DNA of 34,601 nucleotides from Polyangiaceae bacterium (lineage in GTDB: Bacteria; Myxococcota_A; Polyangia; Polyangiales; Polyangiaceae), in NCBI GenBank assembly GCA_029261965.1, contig JAJDAH010000132.1, positions 1 through 34,601 of the forward strand, in the 5' to 3' direction. Each line of letters begins with the position of its first letter. Within the stretch, counting starts at the first letter, position 1. The position numbers and the translations under genes are program-made. Positions 7,764 to 17,200 of the stretch are shown here, one piece after another. The notes beneath the pieces were generated by a model. That model was given only the letters and a program-made list of their open reading frames with translations, had not been told where the DNA came from and ran no database searches.

Positions 7764-10034
7764 ATGTTCGTTAGAGAATCCGTCAAGGTGGGCGGAAAGC
7801 AGCTCACCTTCGAAACGGGCCGTTTGGCCAAACAAGCCCACGGCTCGATCCTCATCACCTGCGAGGACAGCGTCGTCCTCGTCACCGCCGTCTCCACTTC
7901 GGAGCGTCCACACCTCGATTTTTTCCCGCTGACCTGTGAGTACGTCGAAAAGACCTACGCCGCTGGTCGCATTCCGGGTGGCTTTTTCAAGCGCGAAGCG
8001 CGACAGCGCGATCACGAAATCCTGACTTGCCGGATCATGGATCGGCCACTCCGTCCGCTTTTTCCCAAAGGGTACAAGAAGGACACCCAAGTCATCGCGA
8101 CCGTCATGAGCGCGGACCAGGTCAACCCGACCGACATGCTGGCACTGTGCGGCGCAAGCGCTGCGCTCTCGATCAGTGACATTCCTTGGGCCGGCCCCAT
8201 CGCTGGCATTCGTGTCGCCCGGGTGGACGGAGAGCTCATCGCCCTGCCGACGTTCGAGCAGAGCGAAAAGGCCGATATCGACCTCGTCGTTGCCGTCAGC
8301 AAAGACGCCATCGTGATGGTCGAAGGCATGGCGGACGAGGCGACTGAGAAGGACATCATCGACGCCTTGATGTTCGCCCACGAGCAGGGTCAGCCAGTCA
8401 TCCAACTCATCCAGAAAATGCGAGAGGCCGTCGGCAAGCCGAAGCGTGAGTTCTCGGTTCCCGAGCTCGACGCCGACATCGCCAAAACGATCGCGGACAT
8501 TGCCGACGCTCCGTTCGCCAAGGCGTGTGTGATCAAAGAGAAACACGCTCGATACGACGCCTACAGCGAGATCAAAGCGGACGTCATGGCCAAGCTCGCC
8601 GAGAGCCTCGGCGAGGACAAGCTCGCCGACGTCGAGAAGCTGGTCAAAGGTGAGATCGAGCACCGCAAGGCGGTCGTCGTGCGAAAGATGGTGCTCGACA
8701 CCGGCAAGCGCATCGATGGACGCGACACGAGCACCATTCGCCCGATCCTTTGCGAGGTCGGTCTTTTGCCGCGTTGCCATGGCTCGGGCCTTTTCCAACG
8801 GGGCGAGACCCAAGCCATCGTCACCACGACTCTCGGCACGGCGCGAGAAGAGCAGAAGCTCGACGCCCTCACCGGCGAGAGCTGGAAGCGCTTCATGCTC
8901 CACTACAACTTCCCACCTTTCTGCACGGGGGAGACGAAGCCACTGCGCGGACCCGGTCGTCGGGAGATCGGCCACGGCACGCTCGCCGAGCGCGCGATCG
9001 CGCGGATGATGCCGTCGAAGGAAGACTTTCCGTACACGGTGCGCATCGTGAGCGAAGTGCTCGAGTCGAACGGCTCGAGCTCGATGGCGTCGGTTTGCGG
9101 CGGGATCCTGAGCCTGATGGATTGCGGCGTGCCGATTCGTGGACCGGTAGCGGGCATCGCGATGGGGCTCATCGCCGACGGCGACAAGGTGGCTATCCTC
9201 AGCGACATCTTGGGCGACGAGGACCACCTCGGCGACATGGACTTCAAGGTTTGTGGCAGCGAGAAGGGCATCACCGCCATCCAGATGGACATCAAGATAG
9301 CCGGTCTCGAGCGGGCGGTTCTCGAGCGAGCGCTCGAGCAGGCGCGCGAGGGGCGCTCGCACATTCTCGGCAAGATGCTCGAGGTATTGCCGACACCGCG
9401 TGAGGAGCTCAACCGCTGGGCGCCTCGCATCACGAGCGTCAAGGTCAAGCCGGACCAGATCCGGATCATCATCGGACCGGGTGGCAAGACCATCAAGGGC
9501 ATCGTCGAGCAGACGGGAGCCCAAATCGACGTCGAGGACGACGGCACCGTGAACATCGCTTCGAGCGACTCCGAGTCCGTCAAGAAAGCCCTGGAGATCG
9601 TCGAAGGTTTGACCGCGGAGCCCGAAGTCGGCGTGACCTACAAGGGCACCATTCGGCGCATCGTCGACTTCGGCGCATTCGTCGAGATCTTGCCGAACTG
9701 CGAGGCTCTCCTCCACGTGTCCGAGATCGCCCACAGTCGAGTCGAGCGGGTCGAGGACGTGCTGACAGAAGGCGAGCAGATCGAGGTCAAGGTTCTGAGT
9801 GTCGAGCGCGACGGAAAGATTCGTCTTTCGCGGAGAGCCCTGTTGCCTCCGCCCCCCGAAGGCGAGCGGCCGCCGAGCGACGGCGGTGGCGGCGGACGGG
9901 GCGGTAGCGGCGGCGGGCACGGCGGCGGTGGTCGTGGCGGTCGTGGCGGTAGCGGCGGTCGCGGTGGCGGCGATCGCGGGCGCCGCGGTGGCGGCGGCGG
10001 CACTGGCGGTCCTCCGCGCCAGCGTCGGGACTGA
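7764..10034 (+). CDS. pnp: Polyribonucleotide nucleotidyltransferase (PNPase)
   Basis: PNPase is the phosphorolytic 3'-5' exoribonuclease of the RNA degradosome and can also add tails. The 756-residue protein has two RNase PH-like domains (first from about 12, second from about 310), a KH domain around IRIIIGPGGKTIKGI, and an S1 domain beginning near VTYKGTIRRIVDFGAFVEI. Motifs in the catalytic second PH domain include FQRGETQA and LGDEDHLGDMDFKV. The ATG at 7764 follows a GGGAG ribosome-binding stretch. From about residue 700 the protein runs into an unusual glycine-rich tail with many RGG/GGRGG units, ending PRQRRD, absent from the E. coli enzyme. Such RGG tails commonly bind RNA. A lipoprotein gene starts seven bases after the stop. 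Confidence 0.98.
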   Translation: MFVRESVKVGGKQLTFETGRLAKQAHGSILITCEDSVVLVTAVSTSERPHLDFFPLTCEYVEKTYAAGRIPGGFFKREARQRDHEILTCRIMDRPLRPLFPKGYKKDTQVIATVMSADQVNPTDMLALCGASAALSISDIPWAGPIAGIRVARVDGELIALPTFEQSEKADIDLVVAVSKDAIVMVEGMADEATEKDIIDALMFAHEQGQPVIQLIQKMREAVGKPKREFSVPELDADIAKTIADIADAPFAKACVIKEKHARYDAYSEIKADVMAKLAESLGEDKLADVEKLVKGEIEHRKAVVVRKMVLDTGKRIDGRDTSTIRPILCEVGLLPRCHGSGLFQRGETQAIVTTTLGTAREEQKLDALTGESWKRFMLHYNFPPFCTGETKPLRGPGRREIGHGTLAERAIARMMPSKEDFPYTVRIVSEVLESNGSSSMASVCGGILSLMDCGVPIRGPVAGIAMGLIADGDKVAILSDILGDEDHLGDMDFKVCGSEKGITAIQMDIKIAGLERAVLERALEQAREGRSHILGKMLEVLPTPREELNRWAPRITSVKVKPDQIRIIIGPGGKTIKGIVEQTGAQIDVEDDGTVNIASSDSESVKKALEIVEGLTAEPEVGVTYKGTIRRIVDFGAFVEILPNCEALLHVSEIAHSRVERVEDVLTEGEQIEVKVLSVERDGKIRLSRRALLPPPPEGERPPSDGGGGGRGGSGGGHGGGGRGGRGGSGGRGGGDRGRRGGGGGTGGPPRQRRD

Positions 10035-10041
10035 CCATCCG

Positions 10042-10590
10042 ATGCTGGCTCGACTGCCCTCACGGCTGACTCGACCGCGCCCACGGCTGACTCGACCGCG
10101 AGCGGCCATCTTGGGTTTGTTCGGTGCTCTAGGCTGCACCAAAGCCGTCACGGTCCCAGCGCACATCATCCTGTTCGACGACGACGGAGCCACCTCCGCC
10201 GTCGTCGAGCAATGCGCCTTGCCCGGTGAGCTCCCGCTCTGCCCGCCGGAGCTCGAATCGACCGATCTCGAGACCGTCGCCAGCACCAAGTCGGCTCTCG
10301 AAGGCACGACGGTGACCGCCACTGGCAAGCTCGTCGCGGTGTACCGCGCCGGCGAAGACAGCGCGGCGGGGGCGCCTTCGGACATCTACCTTGGATCGGC
10401 CGGCCTCGAGATCACCGCCTTCGAGTCGAACTCGTGGAAGGACCGTGGTCTTCGCGTCGGAGAGTACACCTGCGCGGGTGACCGCCAGGCGCAGTGTTGC
10501 CCGTTCGAGCTCGGCAGCCTCGTCGTCACGACGGCCACCATGAGCGAAGGCGTGCTCACCGACGCTTCGTTCTGCCTCCCGGCGCAGTGA
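10042..10590 (+). CDS. Putative small lipoprotein, function unknown
   Basis: I do not recognise this 182-residue protein. The N-terminus has an arginine-rich n-region (residues 1-20), a short hydrophobic stretch AAILGLFGALG and a cysteine, which resembles a lipoprotein signal although the lipobox (ALGC) is imperfect. The mature part has a beta-rich pattern around GTTVTATGKLVAVY and DIYLGSAGLEITAF, and several cysteines including a CC pair, suggesting an exported, possibly OB-like small domain; that fold idea is a guess. It starts seven bases after the pnp stop and so is likely co-transcribed. Its stop lies 18 bases from the convergent larE stop. Start choice is uncertain because the n-region comes from a 21-base tandem duplication. 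Confidence 0.6.
   Translation: MLARLPSRLTRPRPRLTRPRAAILGLFGALGCTKAVTVPAHIILFDDDGATSAVVEQCALPGELPLCPPELESTDLETVASTKSALEGTTVTATGKLVAVYRAGEDSAAGAPSDIYLGSAGLEITAFESNSWKDRGLRVGEYTCAGDRQAQCCPFELGSLVVTTATMSEGVLTDASFCLPAQ
10061..10102 (+). repeat. 21-bp tandem duplication in the signal-peptide region
   Basis: Two adjacent 21-base units, 10061-10081 and 10082-10102, share their first 19 bases (CACGGCTGACTCGACCGCG). They encode the repeated RLTRPRP/RLTRPRA in the n-region of the lipoprotein signal. The unit length keeps the reading frame, so the duplication lengthens the positive n-region without breaking the gene. Confidence 0.85.
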
Positions 10591-10608
10591 GCGGCAGCTA
10601 TCGACTCA

Positions 10609-11460
10609 TCATTGCACGAGCGTCAGTTGGCGCTTGCCGAGAGCCATGTTGAGTGACCCGGTTCGGTAACCGGCCAAATCCATCGTCACGTACAAGAACC
10701 CGTGTTTCTGACCGGCTTCGACGATGCGCTCACGGACGCCGGGCTCGACGAGCTTGGCGAGTGAGTCCGTGGGCACCTCGATGCGCGCGACCTTGTCGTG
10801 CCAGCGAACGCGCACGTGTCGGAACCCCAGCGACTTGAGCTCCTCTTCGAACCCACCGATCTGCCCGAGACGCTCCGGCGTCACTTCGTTTCCATAGGGG
10901 ATGCGGCTCGAGAGGCAGGCGGACGCGGGTTTGTCCCAGATCTCCATTTCGATGAGCTTTGCAGCGGCTCGAACGTCGGACTTGGAGAAGCCGAGCTCCA
11001 CCAAAGGGCTACGGACGTTCGCACGTTTGGCCGCTTCGAGACCGGGTCGGTAGTCGCCGAGGTCGTCGACATTGGTCCCGTTGAGCACTTCGACCACGCC
11101 CCACTCGTCGCGCTTGAGGCTCGCGATCTCGTAGAGCTCGGTCTTGCAGTGGAAGCAGCGGTCGGCACCGTTTTTTCGATAGTCCTCCCGCTCGATCTCG
11201 TTCGAATCGACGAGCTCGTGTCGGGCGCCGAGATTTCTGGCGATGCGTGTTGCTTCGAGCTTTTCGCTCACGGGCAGGCTCGGGCTCACCGCCGTCATCC
11301 CGATCGCTTTCGGGCCGAGCTCTTCGTTGGCGACGGCCAGCACGAACGCACTGTCTATGCCGCCGGAATAACAAACGAGGACCGAGCCCATTGCTCGGAT
11401 CCGCGACCGAAGCTCGCTGAGCTTTTTTTCGGGCGACGAGGGCAGGCTCGGGGCGGTCAC
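10609..11460 (-). CDS. larE: LarE-like ATP-dependent sulfur transferase (PP-loop family)
   Basis: LarE proteins adenylate and thiolate the carboxylates of a pyridinium nucleotide to build the nickel-pincer cofactor first found in lactate racemase. The PP-loop SGGIDS near the N-terminus binds ATP. A CxxC in DRCFHCK and the family's conserved cysteine in PASACLSSRIPYG supply three cysteines. Some LarE enzymes sacrifice one cysteine as sulfur donor, while others hold a [4Fe-4S] cluster on three cysteines; the pattern here could fit the latter. I use the GTG at 11460 (283 residues, normal for LarE). An ATG at 11643 in the same frame adds 61 low-complexity residues and runs across the imuA promoter, so it is unlikely. 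No larB, larC or larA is visible. Broader ExsB/NadE-like PP-loop roles remain possible. Confidence 0.8.
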   Translation of the reverse strand: MTAPSLPSSPEKKLSELRSRIRAMGSVLVCYSGGIDSAFVLAVANEELGPKAIGMTAVSPSLPVSEKLEATRIARNLGARHELVDSNEIEREDYRKNGADRCFHCKTELYEIASLKRDEWGVVEVLNGTNVDDLGDYRPGLEAAKRANVRSPLVELGFSKSDVRAAAKLIEMEIWDKPASACLSSRIPYGNEVTPERLGQIGGFEEELKSLGFRHVRVRWHDKVARIEVPTDSLAKLVEPGVRERIVEAGQKHGFLYVTMDLAGYRTGSLNMALGKRQLTLVQ

Positions 11461-11603
11461 GCTTTTCTCATAGCGCAAAGTGGCGGCGACCGGTCTCGGA
11501 GCCCCAGGTGGTGTGGGGCGGTGCGGCGCTTTGATCAGGGACGTCGCGTACTTGCGCGCCCTGACATTGTTTGTCCGGGCCAGGAGCAAACCAGGTGGCT
11601 TGT

Positions 11604-11632
11604 GTTCAGTGTTCCTGGTATTATGTTCAGTG
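11604..11632 (+). promoter_or_regulatory. LexA-like operator over the imuA -10 element
   Basis: CTGGTATTATGTTCAG (11615-11630) has the CTG-N10-CAG layout of SOS boxes. It also has the spacing and the GTTCAG half of the LexA box I recall for Myxococcus xanthus (CTRHAMRYBYGTTCAGS), matching at 12 of 17 positions. The likely -10, TATTAT (11619-11624), lies inside it, and the imuA ATG is 12 bases further on, so binding would block transcription. A direct repeat GTTCAGTG occurs at 11604-11611 and 11625-11632, 21 bases apart, or two helical turns. No clear -35 is visible. Confidence 0.5.
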
Positions 11633-11636
11633 AAAG

Positions 11637-12443
11637 ATGGCACTGCCGGCGCATCTCCTAGAGAAGCTCCCCACCGCTCTCATCAGCGGTTCAAGCAGGA
11701 TTTTACCTGCGGATCACGCCGCGTCGGACGAGGTCGATGCTCTGAGAGTGCCGGGTCTCGAAGCCGTTCTGCCTGACCACGGACTGCCTCGAGGAGCCGT
11801 CACCGAGCTGGCTGTCGATGGGGCCACCTCGGTGGCGACGAGTATTGCGCTTGCCGCGTGTCGGACCGCTCAACGTTCGGCTCTCGAAACGACGACGGCT
11901 TCCTCGGCGTCTGCGGGGGCTCGAGCGGCGACTGGTGCAGGGTGGTGTGCCTTCATCGATCCGTCGGGCACACTTTACGGACCCGGCGTGGCGGCGGCAG
12001 GTGTCGAGCTCGAGCGTTTGCTCGTCGTGCGACCTTCGCTCGAAGCCCTTTCGCGGGTGGCGCTCAAGGTCGTCGAATCTCGGGTCTTCTCGGTTGTCGT
12101 CATCGACACGAAGGGGGTGCCGGGAGCGTCACTCGACGTGAATCTCGGAGCTTGGCCTCGTGTCGTCCGGCGTTTGGGACTCTCCATCGAGAAATCGAAA
12201 TCGAGTGTGCTTCTGCTCACTGACAAAGCAGCCCGACGACCGCTGCCTCTTCCCGTGGCCATGCGCCTCGAGCTTCGCCGGACCTCGAAAGAGACGTTGA
12301 CGGTGACCGTAGCGAAAGAGCGACATGGCCGAGTCAGCTCTCCTCGTGCGATCGCCTGGGTCGAACGGAATGCGCTACCCCGTGACCTTCTGAGCGCGGT
12401 GTCGCCCTCCAGCGCCGTGCCGCCAAGGCAAGTCTGGGGTTGA
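11637..12443 (+). CDS. imuA: ImuA, translesion synthesis (mutasome) protein
   Basis: ImuA is a RecA-like accessory protein that works with ImuB and DnaE2 in damage-induced mutagenesis. The 268-residue product has the family layout: an N-terminal linker with LEAVLPDHGLPRGAVTEL, a RecA-type core with LLVVRPSLEALSRVALKVVES, and a C-terminal tail. The usual P-loop position (about 58-69) reads VDGATSVATS, with no GKT/GRT, so ATP binding looks lost; the family is degenerate here in general, to varying degrees. The start at 11637 lies just behind a LexA-like box. imuB begins three bases after the stop. Identification rests mainly on operon context plus the RecA-like blocks, which together are persuasive. 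Confidence 0.82.
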   Translation: MALPAHLLEKLPTALISGSSRILPADHAASDEVDALRVPGLEAVLPDHGLPRGAVTELAVDGATSVATSIALAACRTAQRSALETTTASSASAGARAATGAGWCAFIDPSGTLYGPGVAAAGVELERLLVVRPSLEALSRVALKVVESRVFSVVVIDTKGVPGASLDVNLGAWPRVVRRLGLSIEKSKSSVLLLTDKAARRPLPLPVAMRLELRRTSKETLTVTVAKERHGRVSSPRAIAWVERNALPRDLLSAVSPSSAVPPRQVWG

Positions 12444-12446
12444 GAA

Positions 12447-14201
12447 GTGTCTACCGACGGATCATCGACGACCGAGCAGCGGGTGGTGGCCGTCGTTTTG
12501 CCGAACTTGCTCTGCGAGCTTGCTCAAACTTCACTGGCGAACGCTCGCCCTGGGAAGGGCAGAAAACGAGATCGCGGCCCTCGGGTGGTTCCCGACAAGA
12601 CGCGTAAACCGAAGCGACCTCTCGGAGTCGTGCTCGTCGACGAGCCTTCTGCCGAACAATCCAACGCCGTAACGTTGCTCGACGCAGCGAACTCGACGGC
12701 TCGACGTTTCGGGGTCCACGCCGGCCAGAGCATTGCTGAAGCTTGTGCACTGGTATCCAAGCTCGTGGTTCGAGAGGTGTCGCGCCGCGAGGTCCGTGAA
12801 GCTCTCGGCCGCATCGCTGAAATGGCGCTCGCTTTCGGAGCGACCGTTTCGATCGAGGCTCCGGACACGGTGTGGGTCGACATCACCGGTGCCGCTCACC
12901 TTGCCGGAGGAGAAGAAGCCTTGGCTTCGGATCTCGCTGAGCGCGTGCGCAGCATGGGACACATGGTGAGGGTGTCGGTGGCCAAGGGGCCTCGTCTCGC
13001 TCAGGCCTTTGCCCGGTGGTCGGAGCCGCACCGGGTGGGCATGAGCCGCACCGAGGGCGGCACGGAAGATCCCGCCGTCACCATCGTGCCGAGCCAATCG
13101 AGCAAAAAACGCATGGCACAGCTGCCGATTGCAGCACTTCCCGTCGACCGTGACTGCGTGTCGTGGCTCATGCGTCTTGGAGTTCAGGCCATCGGTGACC
13201 TCGTCCGATTGCCTCGAGCTTCGGCAGCATCTCGCCTCGGCAAGAACGCGAGTGCCGTGCTCGACCTCTGCGAGGGACACGACACGGCTCCTCTGGTTGC
13301 CTACCAACCTCCAGTCGTGCCCATCGAAGAAACCAACTGGGAAGACCCGGTGGACGGCTCACAACCGTTGTTGTTTGCGCTGCGTGGCCTGGTCGCACGA
13401 CTGAGTGCACGGCTGGAGGGCAGGGGGGAGGCCGTGCGGGCTCTCGAGCTCGTCATCGTGTACGACCGTTCGATAGCCAAGCTCCGTGGGGCGGATGAAT
13501 CGTTGCGGTTGCATTTCGAGCTAACTTCACCGCTCTGGCAAAAAGACGAGCTCTGGCGAGTCATCGCGTCGAAGCTCGAACGAACGAAGCTCGCCGCACC
13601 GTCGGTCAGCTTGCGCTTGGAAGCTCCCGGCATCACACGAGCGCTGCAGTTGCAGCTCGACCTGTCCCGAGGAGCTGCCGGACTCGGTAATCCAGAAAAT
13701 CTGCCGGTTCTGCTCGCGGAGCTCACTTCGGACATCGGTCGCGAGAATGTCGGAATTTTTCGCATCGTCGATACCCATCGACCAGAAGCGAAGAGCGTTC
13801 TCAGTCCAGCTTTGCCTTCCGCTAGCCGTTCGACCTCGTCACGAGGCTCGAAGCGGATGAAGACAGTGGCCAAAGGCCTCCGCAAGGCCGCGCCACTGCC
13901 CGAGGATTCCCCCACCAGGCTTTTGCCGCACCCCGTACGGTTGGAGGCCGCGTTGCACGTGGGGGCAACCGTGAGTGTCGAGCATCGTTTGTATACGATT
14001 GCTCGCGTCGACTTCGACCGACGTCTCGATGCTGTGGAGTGGTGGAAAAAACAACCACTCAGTCGCGACTATCTTCGTCTCTGGCTCGAAATTGACTCGA
14101 GTCGCGAGCCGTCGGGAGCCGACGCTCGCCATGGATTCGAGGCGACCGTCTACGTCGACCGCGAAACTGGCGCTCGGTATCTGCAAGCCGTAGCCGACTG
14201 A
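12447..14201 (+). CDS. imuB: ImuB, catalytically inactive Y-family polymerase-like protein
   Basis: ImuB is the hub of the ImuA-ImuB-DnaE2 mutasome, linking the polymerase to the sliding clamp. The 584-residue protein has a Y-family core but lacks the catalytic acids: where active enzymes have SIDE, this one reads SIEAPDTVWVDITGAAHLAG (135-154). The helix-hairpin-helix-like part around LMRLGVQAIGDLVRLP (241-256) follows. Where ImuB proteins usually have a clamp-binding QLDLF-type pentapeptide, here there is QLDLS (403-407). THRPEAKS (443-450) and a C-terminal DUF6504-type domain (about 495-584, with EWWKKQPLSRDYLRLW) complete the family layout. A Lys/Arg-rich insert (about 36-57) is unusual. 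Start is GTG 12447, three bases after imuA. Confidence 0.92.
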   Translation: MSTDGSSTTEQRVVAVVLPNLLCELAQTSLANARPGKGRKRDRGPRVVPDKTRKPKRPLGVVLVDEPSAEQSNAVTLLDAANSTARRFGVHAGQSIAEACALVSKLVVREVSRREVREALGRIAEMALAFGATVSIEAPDTVWVDITGAAHLAGGEEALASDLAERVRSMGHMVRVSVAKGPRLAQAFARWSEPHRVGMSRTEGGTEDPAVTIVPSQSSKKRMAQLPIAALPVDRDCVSWLMRLGVQAIGDLVRLPRASAASRLGKNASAVLDLCEGHDTAPLVAYQPPVVPIEETNWEDPVDGSQPLLFALRGLVARLSARLEGRGEAVRALELVIVYDRSIAKLRGADESLRLHFELTSPLWQKDELWRVIASKLERTKLAAPSVSLRLEAPGITRALQLQLDLSRGAAGLGNPENLPVLLAELTSDIGRENVGIFRIVDTHRPEAKSVLSPALPSASRSTSSRGSKRMKTVAKGLRKAAPLPEDSPTRLLPHPVRLEAALHVGATVSVEHRLYTIARVDFDRRLDAVEWWKKQPLSRDYLRLWLEIDSSREPSGADARHGFEATVYVDRETGARYLQAVAD

Positions 14202-14219
14202 GATTGTTTCGGTTCAGGC

Positions 14220-17200
14220 ATGTTTACCGAGCTGCTCGGCCGCTCTTGCTTCTCATTTCTTCGCGGAGCGTCCCAACCAGAAGAAATGGTCGACCGCGCC
14301 AGCGAGCTCGATCTCGATGCCATCGCGCTTTGTGATCGCGATGGCCTCTACGGATCAGCGAGAGCGTTCACTCGGTCGAAAGAAACCGGCCAGCGCGTCG
14401 TGGTGGGTGCCGAGCTGACTCTGGCCCATCCGGGTGAATCCGTCTCCCGTGACCGCGCGTGGAAGGCCTCTTCGAGCAAAAAAAAGAGTGAGCCAGAGCG
14501 GCCAGTGCTCTGTCTGCTCGCTGAGGATCACGCGGGATATACCAACCTCTGCAAGCTGCTGACACTCTCCCACGGAGGATTGCCCAAGGGGGAGTGCTTA
14601 CTCGAGCTCGACTTTCTCGCTGCGCACTCGAGAGGGCTGGTTGCCGTCATTCCTGTGGATGTGCTTGCTAGCCATCGGAAAGAGGAAGGGGCCGGGAGTC
14701 TCGGCCGAAGCGAAGTCCGGGAAGTGCTCGCCAGGGTTCGTGACGTTTTTGGCGACCGCGCTTTCATCGGAGTCAGCCGTCATCGTGATGGATACGATGG
14801 TGCGCGCAATGCCGTAGCGATGCACCACTGGCGGCGCTTCGGCCTGGACATCGTCGCCAGTGCTCGACCGCTCTTTCATCATCGCTCCCGAAAGCCGCTG
14901 GCCGATGTCGTGCATTGCATCCGGGAAGGAACCACTCTCGATCGAGCCGGCACGGCGCTAGCGGGTAACGCCGAGGCGTATCTTCGTTCTGAGAAGCAAA
15001 TGCGCGAGATCTTCGCCGAGCACCCACGATGGGTCGATCGAGCCGGGGAGGTGGGGGAGAGGCTTCGTTTCGACCTCGGCGAGCTCGAGTATCAGTTTCC
15101 TTGCGAGCTCGAAGCGGGTCAAACCGCGGACGGGACGCTGAGAAAGCTCACCGAGCAGGGGTTGCGCCGTCGCTACCCCGAGGGCGCTTCAGAAAGTGTC
15201 CGTCGTCAGGTCGAAAAAGAGCTCACGCTCATCGCGAAGCTGGGGGTGGCGCCCTACTTCTTGAGCACTCACGAGATCGTAGAAATTGCTCGGGAGAAGC
15301 GCATCCTTTGCCAAGGTCGTGGCAGTGCCGCCAACAGCGCCGTTTGTTACGCTCTCGGCATTACTGCTGTCGATCCGGCGCGTTCGAATCTCCTGTTCGA
15401 GAGGTTCATGAGCGCCGAGCGTTCCGAGCCGCCAGACATCGACATTGACTTCGAGCACGAGCGCCGAGAAGAGGTCATCCAAGAAATCTATGCTCGCTAC
15501 GGTCGTGATCGGGCGGCGATGGTGAGCGAGATCATCTCCTATCGAGGCAAGAGCGCTCTCAGAGAAACTGGAAAAACTTTCGGCCTGTCTCTCGAACAGA
15601 TCGATCGATTGTCGGGCAGTATCACCCACTGGGACAGCGCGGAGGTCAGCGACAAGCGCCTGAAGGACTACGGTTTCGACATCGAGGATGCCCGACTGCG
15701 GCAAACGGTGATGCTCGCCCGTGCTCTCGAGGGGTTTCCTCGGCACTTGTCGATTCACGTTGGTGGCTTCGTGCTGAGCGCCGCGCCTCTGAACGAGGTC
15801 GCGCCGGTCGAGCCGGCTCGTCGGGAAGATCGCACGGTCATCCCTTGGGACAAGGATGACCTGGAAGTGCTTGGTTTTTTCAAGGTCGACGTCTTGGGGC
15901 TCGGCATGCTCACGGCGATCCGCAAGAGCTTGGAGCTCGTGCACGAATGCGGAGGGTTGCAGAACAAGCCAACGGAGTCGGTGAAGTCGGCGGGGACCAG
16001 TGAGCCTTTCGATCCGCTCGATGTGATCACTCGCGTTCCTGCGGAAGAGTCAGCCGTGTACGAGATGATCTCTCGAGCAGACACCATCGGCGTATTTCAG
16101 ATCGAGAGCCGCGCCCAGATGTCGATGCTTCCGCGCCTGCGCCCGGCTCGGTTCTACGACCTCGTCATCGAGGTGGCGATCGTGCGGCCGGGCCCCATCC
16201 AGGGGGGCATGGTGCATCCGTTCTTGCGACGAAGAAACGGCGAAGAGCACATCACTTCGCCGCATCCCGACCTGTGGCCCATTCTGGAGCGCACTTTGGG
16301 CGTGCCGCTATTTCAAGAGCAGGTGATGCAGATCTCGATCGTCGGCGCTGGATACTCCGGCGGACAGGCCGACCAACTTCGCCGGGACATGGCGGCGTGG
16401 AAAAAAAATGGGCGTCTGATGCGGCATCGCGATCGACTGTTGGACGGGTTCGCGAACAAAGGCATCAGCCGGAAGTTCGGGGAAGCTCTGTTCGAGCAAA
16501 TCAAGGGTTTTGGCGACTACGGTTTTCCCGAATCCCACGCGGCGTCGTTTGCGCTGCTGGTCTATTCCTCGTCATGGCTCAAGGCGCACTACCCGGCGCA
16601 CTTCACCTGCGCGCTCATCAACTCGCAGCCGATGGGATTTTACTCCGTCTCGACGCTGCTTCGTGACGCCCAGAAACACGGGGTCGAGGTGCGTGACGTG
16701 AGCATCGTGCACAGCTTTTGGGACTGCACGCTGGAGAAGACGTCGAGCCGTGGGATCGACAGCCGCTTGCCCGGAGCTCAGCGCGCGATACGACTCGGGC
16801 TGCGGTTGGTCAAAGGCCTGGGCGAGGCTCCGGCGCGTGAAATCGAGAGAGCTCGTGCGGAGTCATCGTTTTCCGGGCTGGAGGATCTGATCCGGCGTGC
16901 CCACTTGCACAAGGATCAAGTCGAGGCGCTCGCCGAAGCCGGGGCGCTCGAGGAACTCGTGCCAGGACGTCGACACGCTCTGTGGAAAGCCCGAGCACCG
17001 CGTGTTGGTGGACTGTTCGAACGGCTCGACGTGCGTGAGCCCACGATAAAGTTGCCGGCCCTTCGCAAGAGCGAGCAGCTCCTGCTCGACTACGGGCGGA
17101 AAGGGCTGAGTGTCGACGACCACCCCATGTGTCACTTGAGAGGGAAAATGAAACAGATGGGGGTGGTCACCGCGGAAGAGCTCCAGAGCGTAGAACAAGG

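Noticed and set aside
7596-10385. Very long open frame on the minus strand opposite pnp
   Set aside because: It mirrors the codon bias of pnp, has no recognisable domains and no start signal. It is a GC-rich shadow frame.
11461-11643. Longer larE start at 11643
   Set aside because: The added 61 residues are low-complexity, unlike LarE, and would run through the imuA promoter and operator.
14198-14219. A second LexA box just before dnaE2 (GTTCAGG at 14212-14218)
   Set aside because: The upstream half does not fit the spacing of the imuA box, and the site is internal to the operon.
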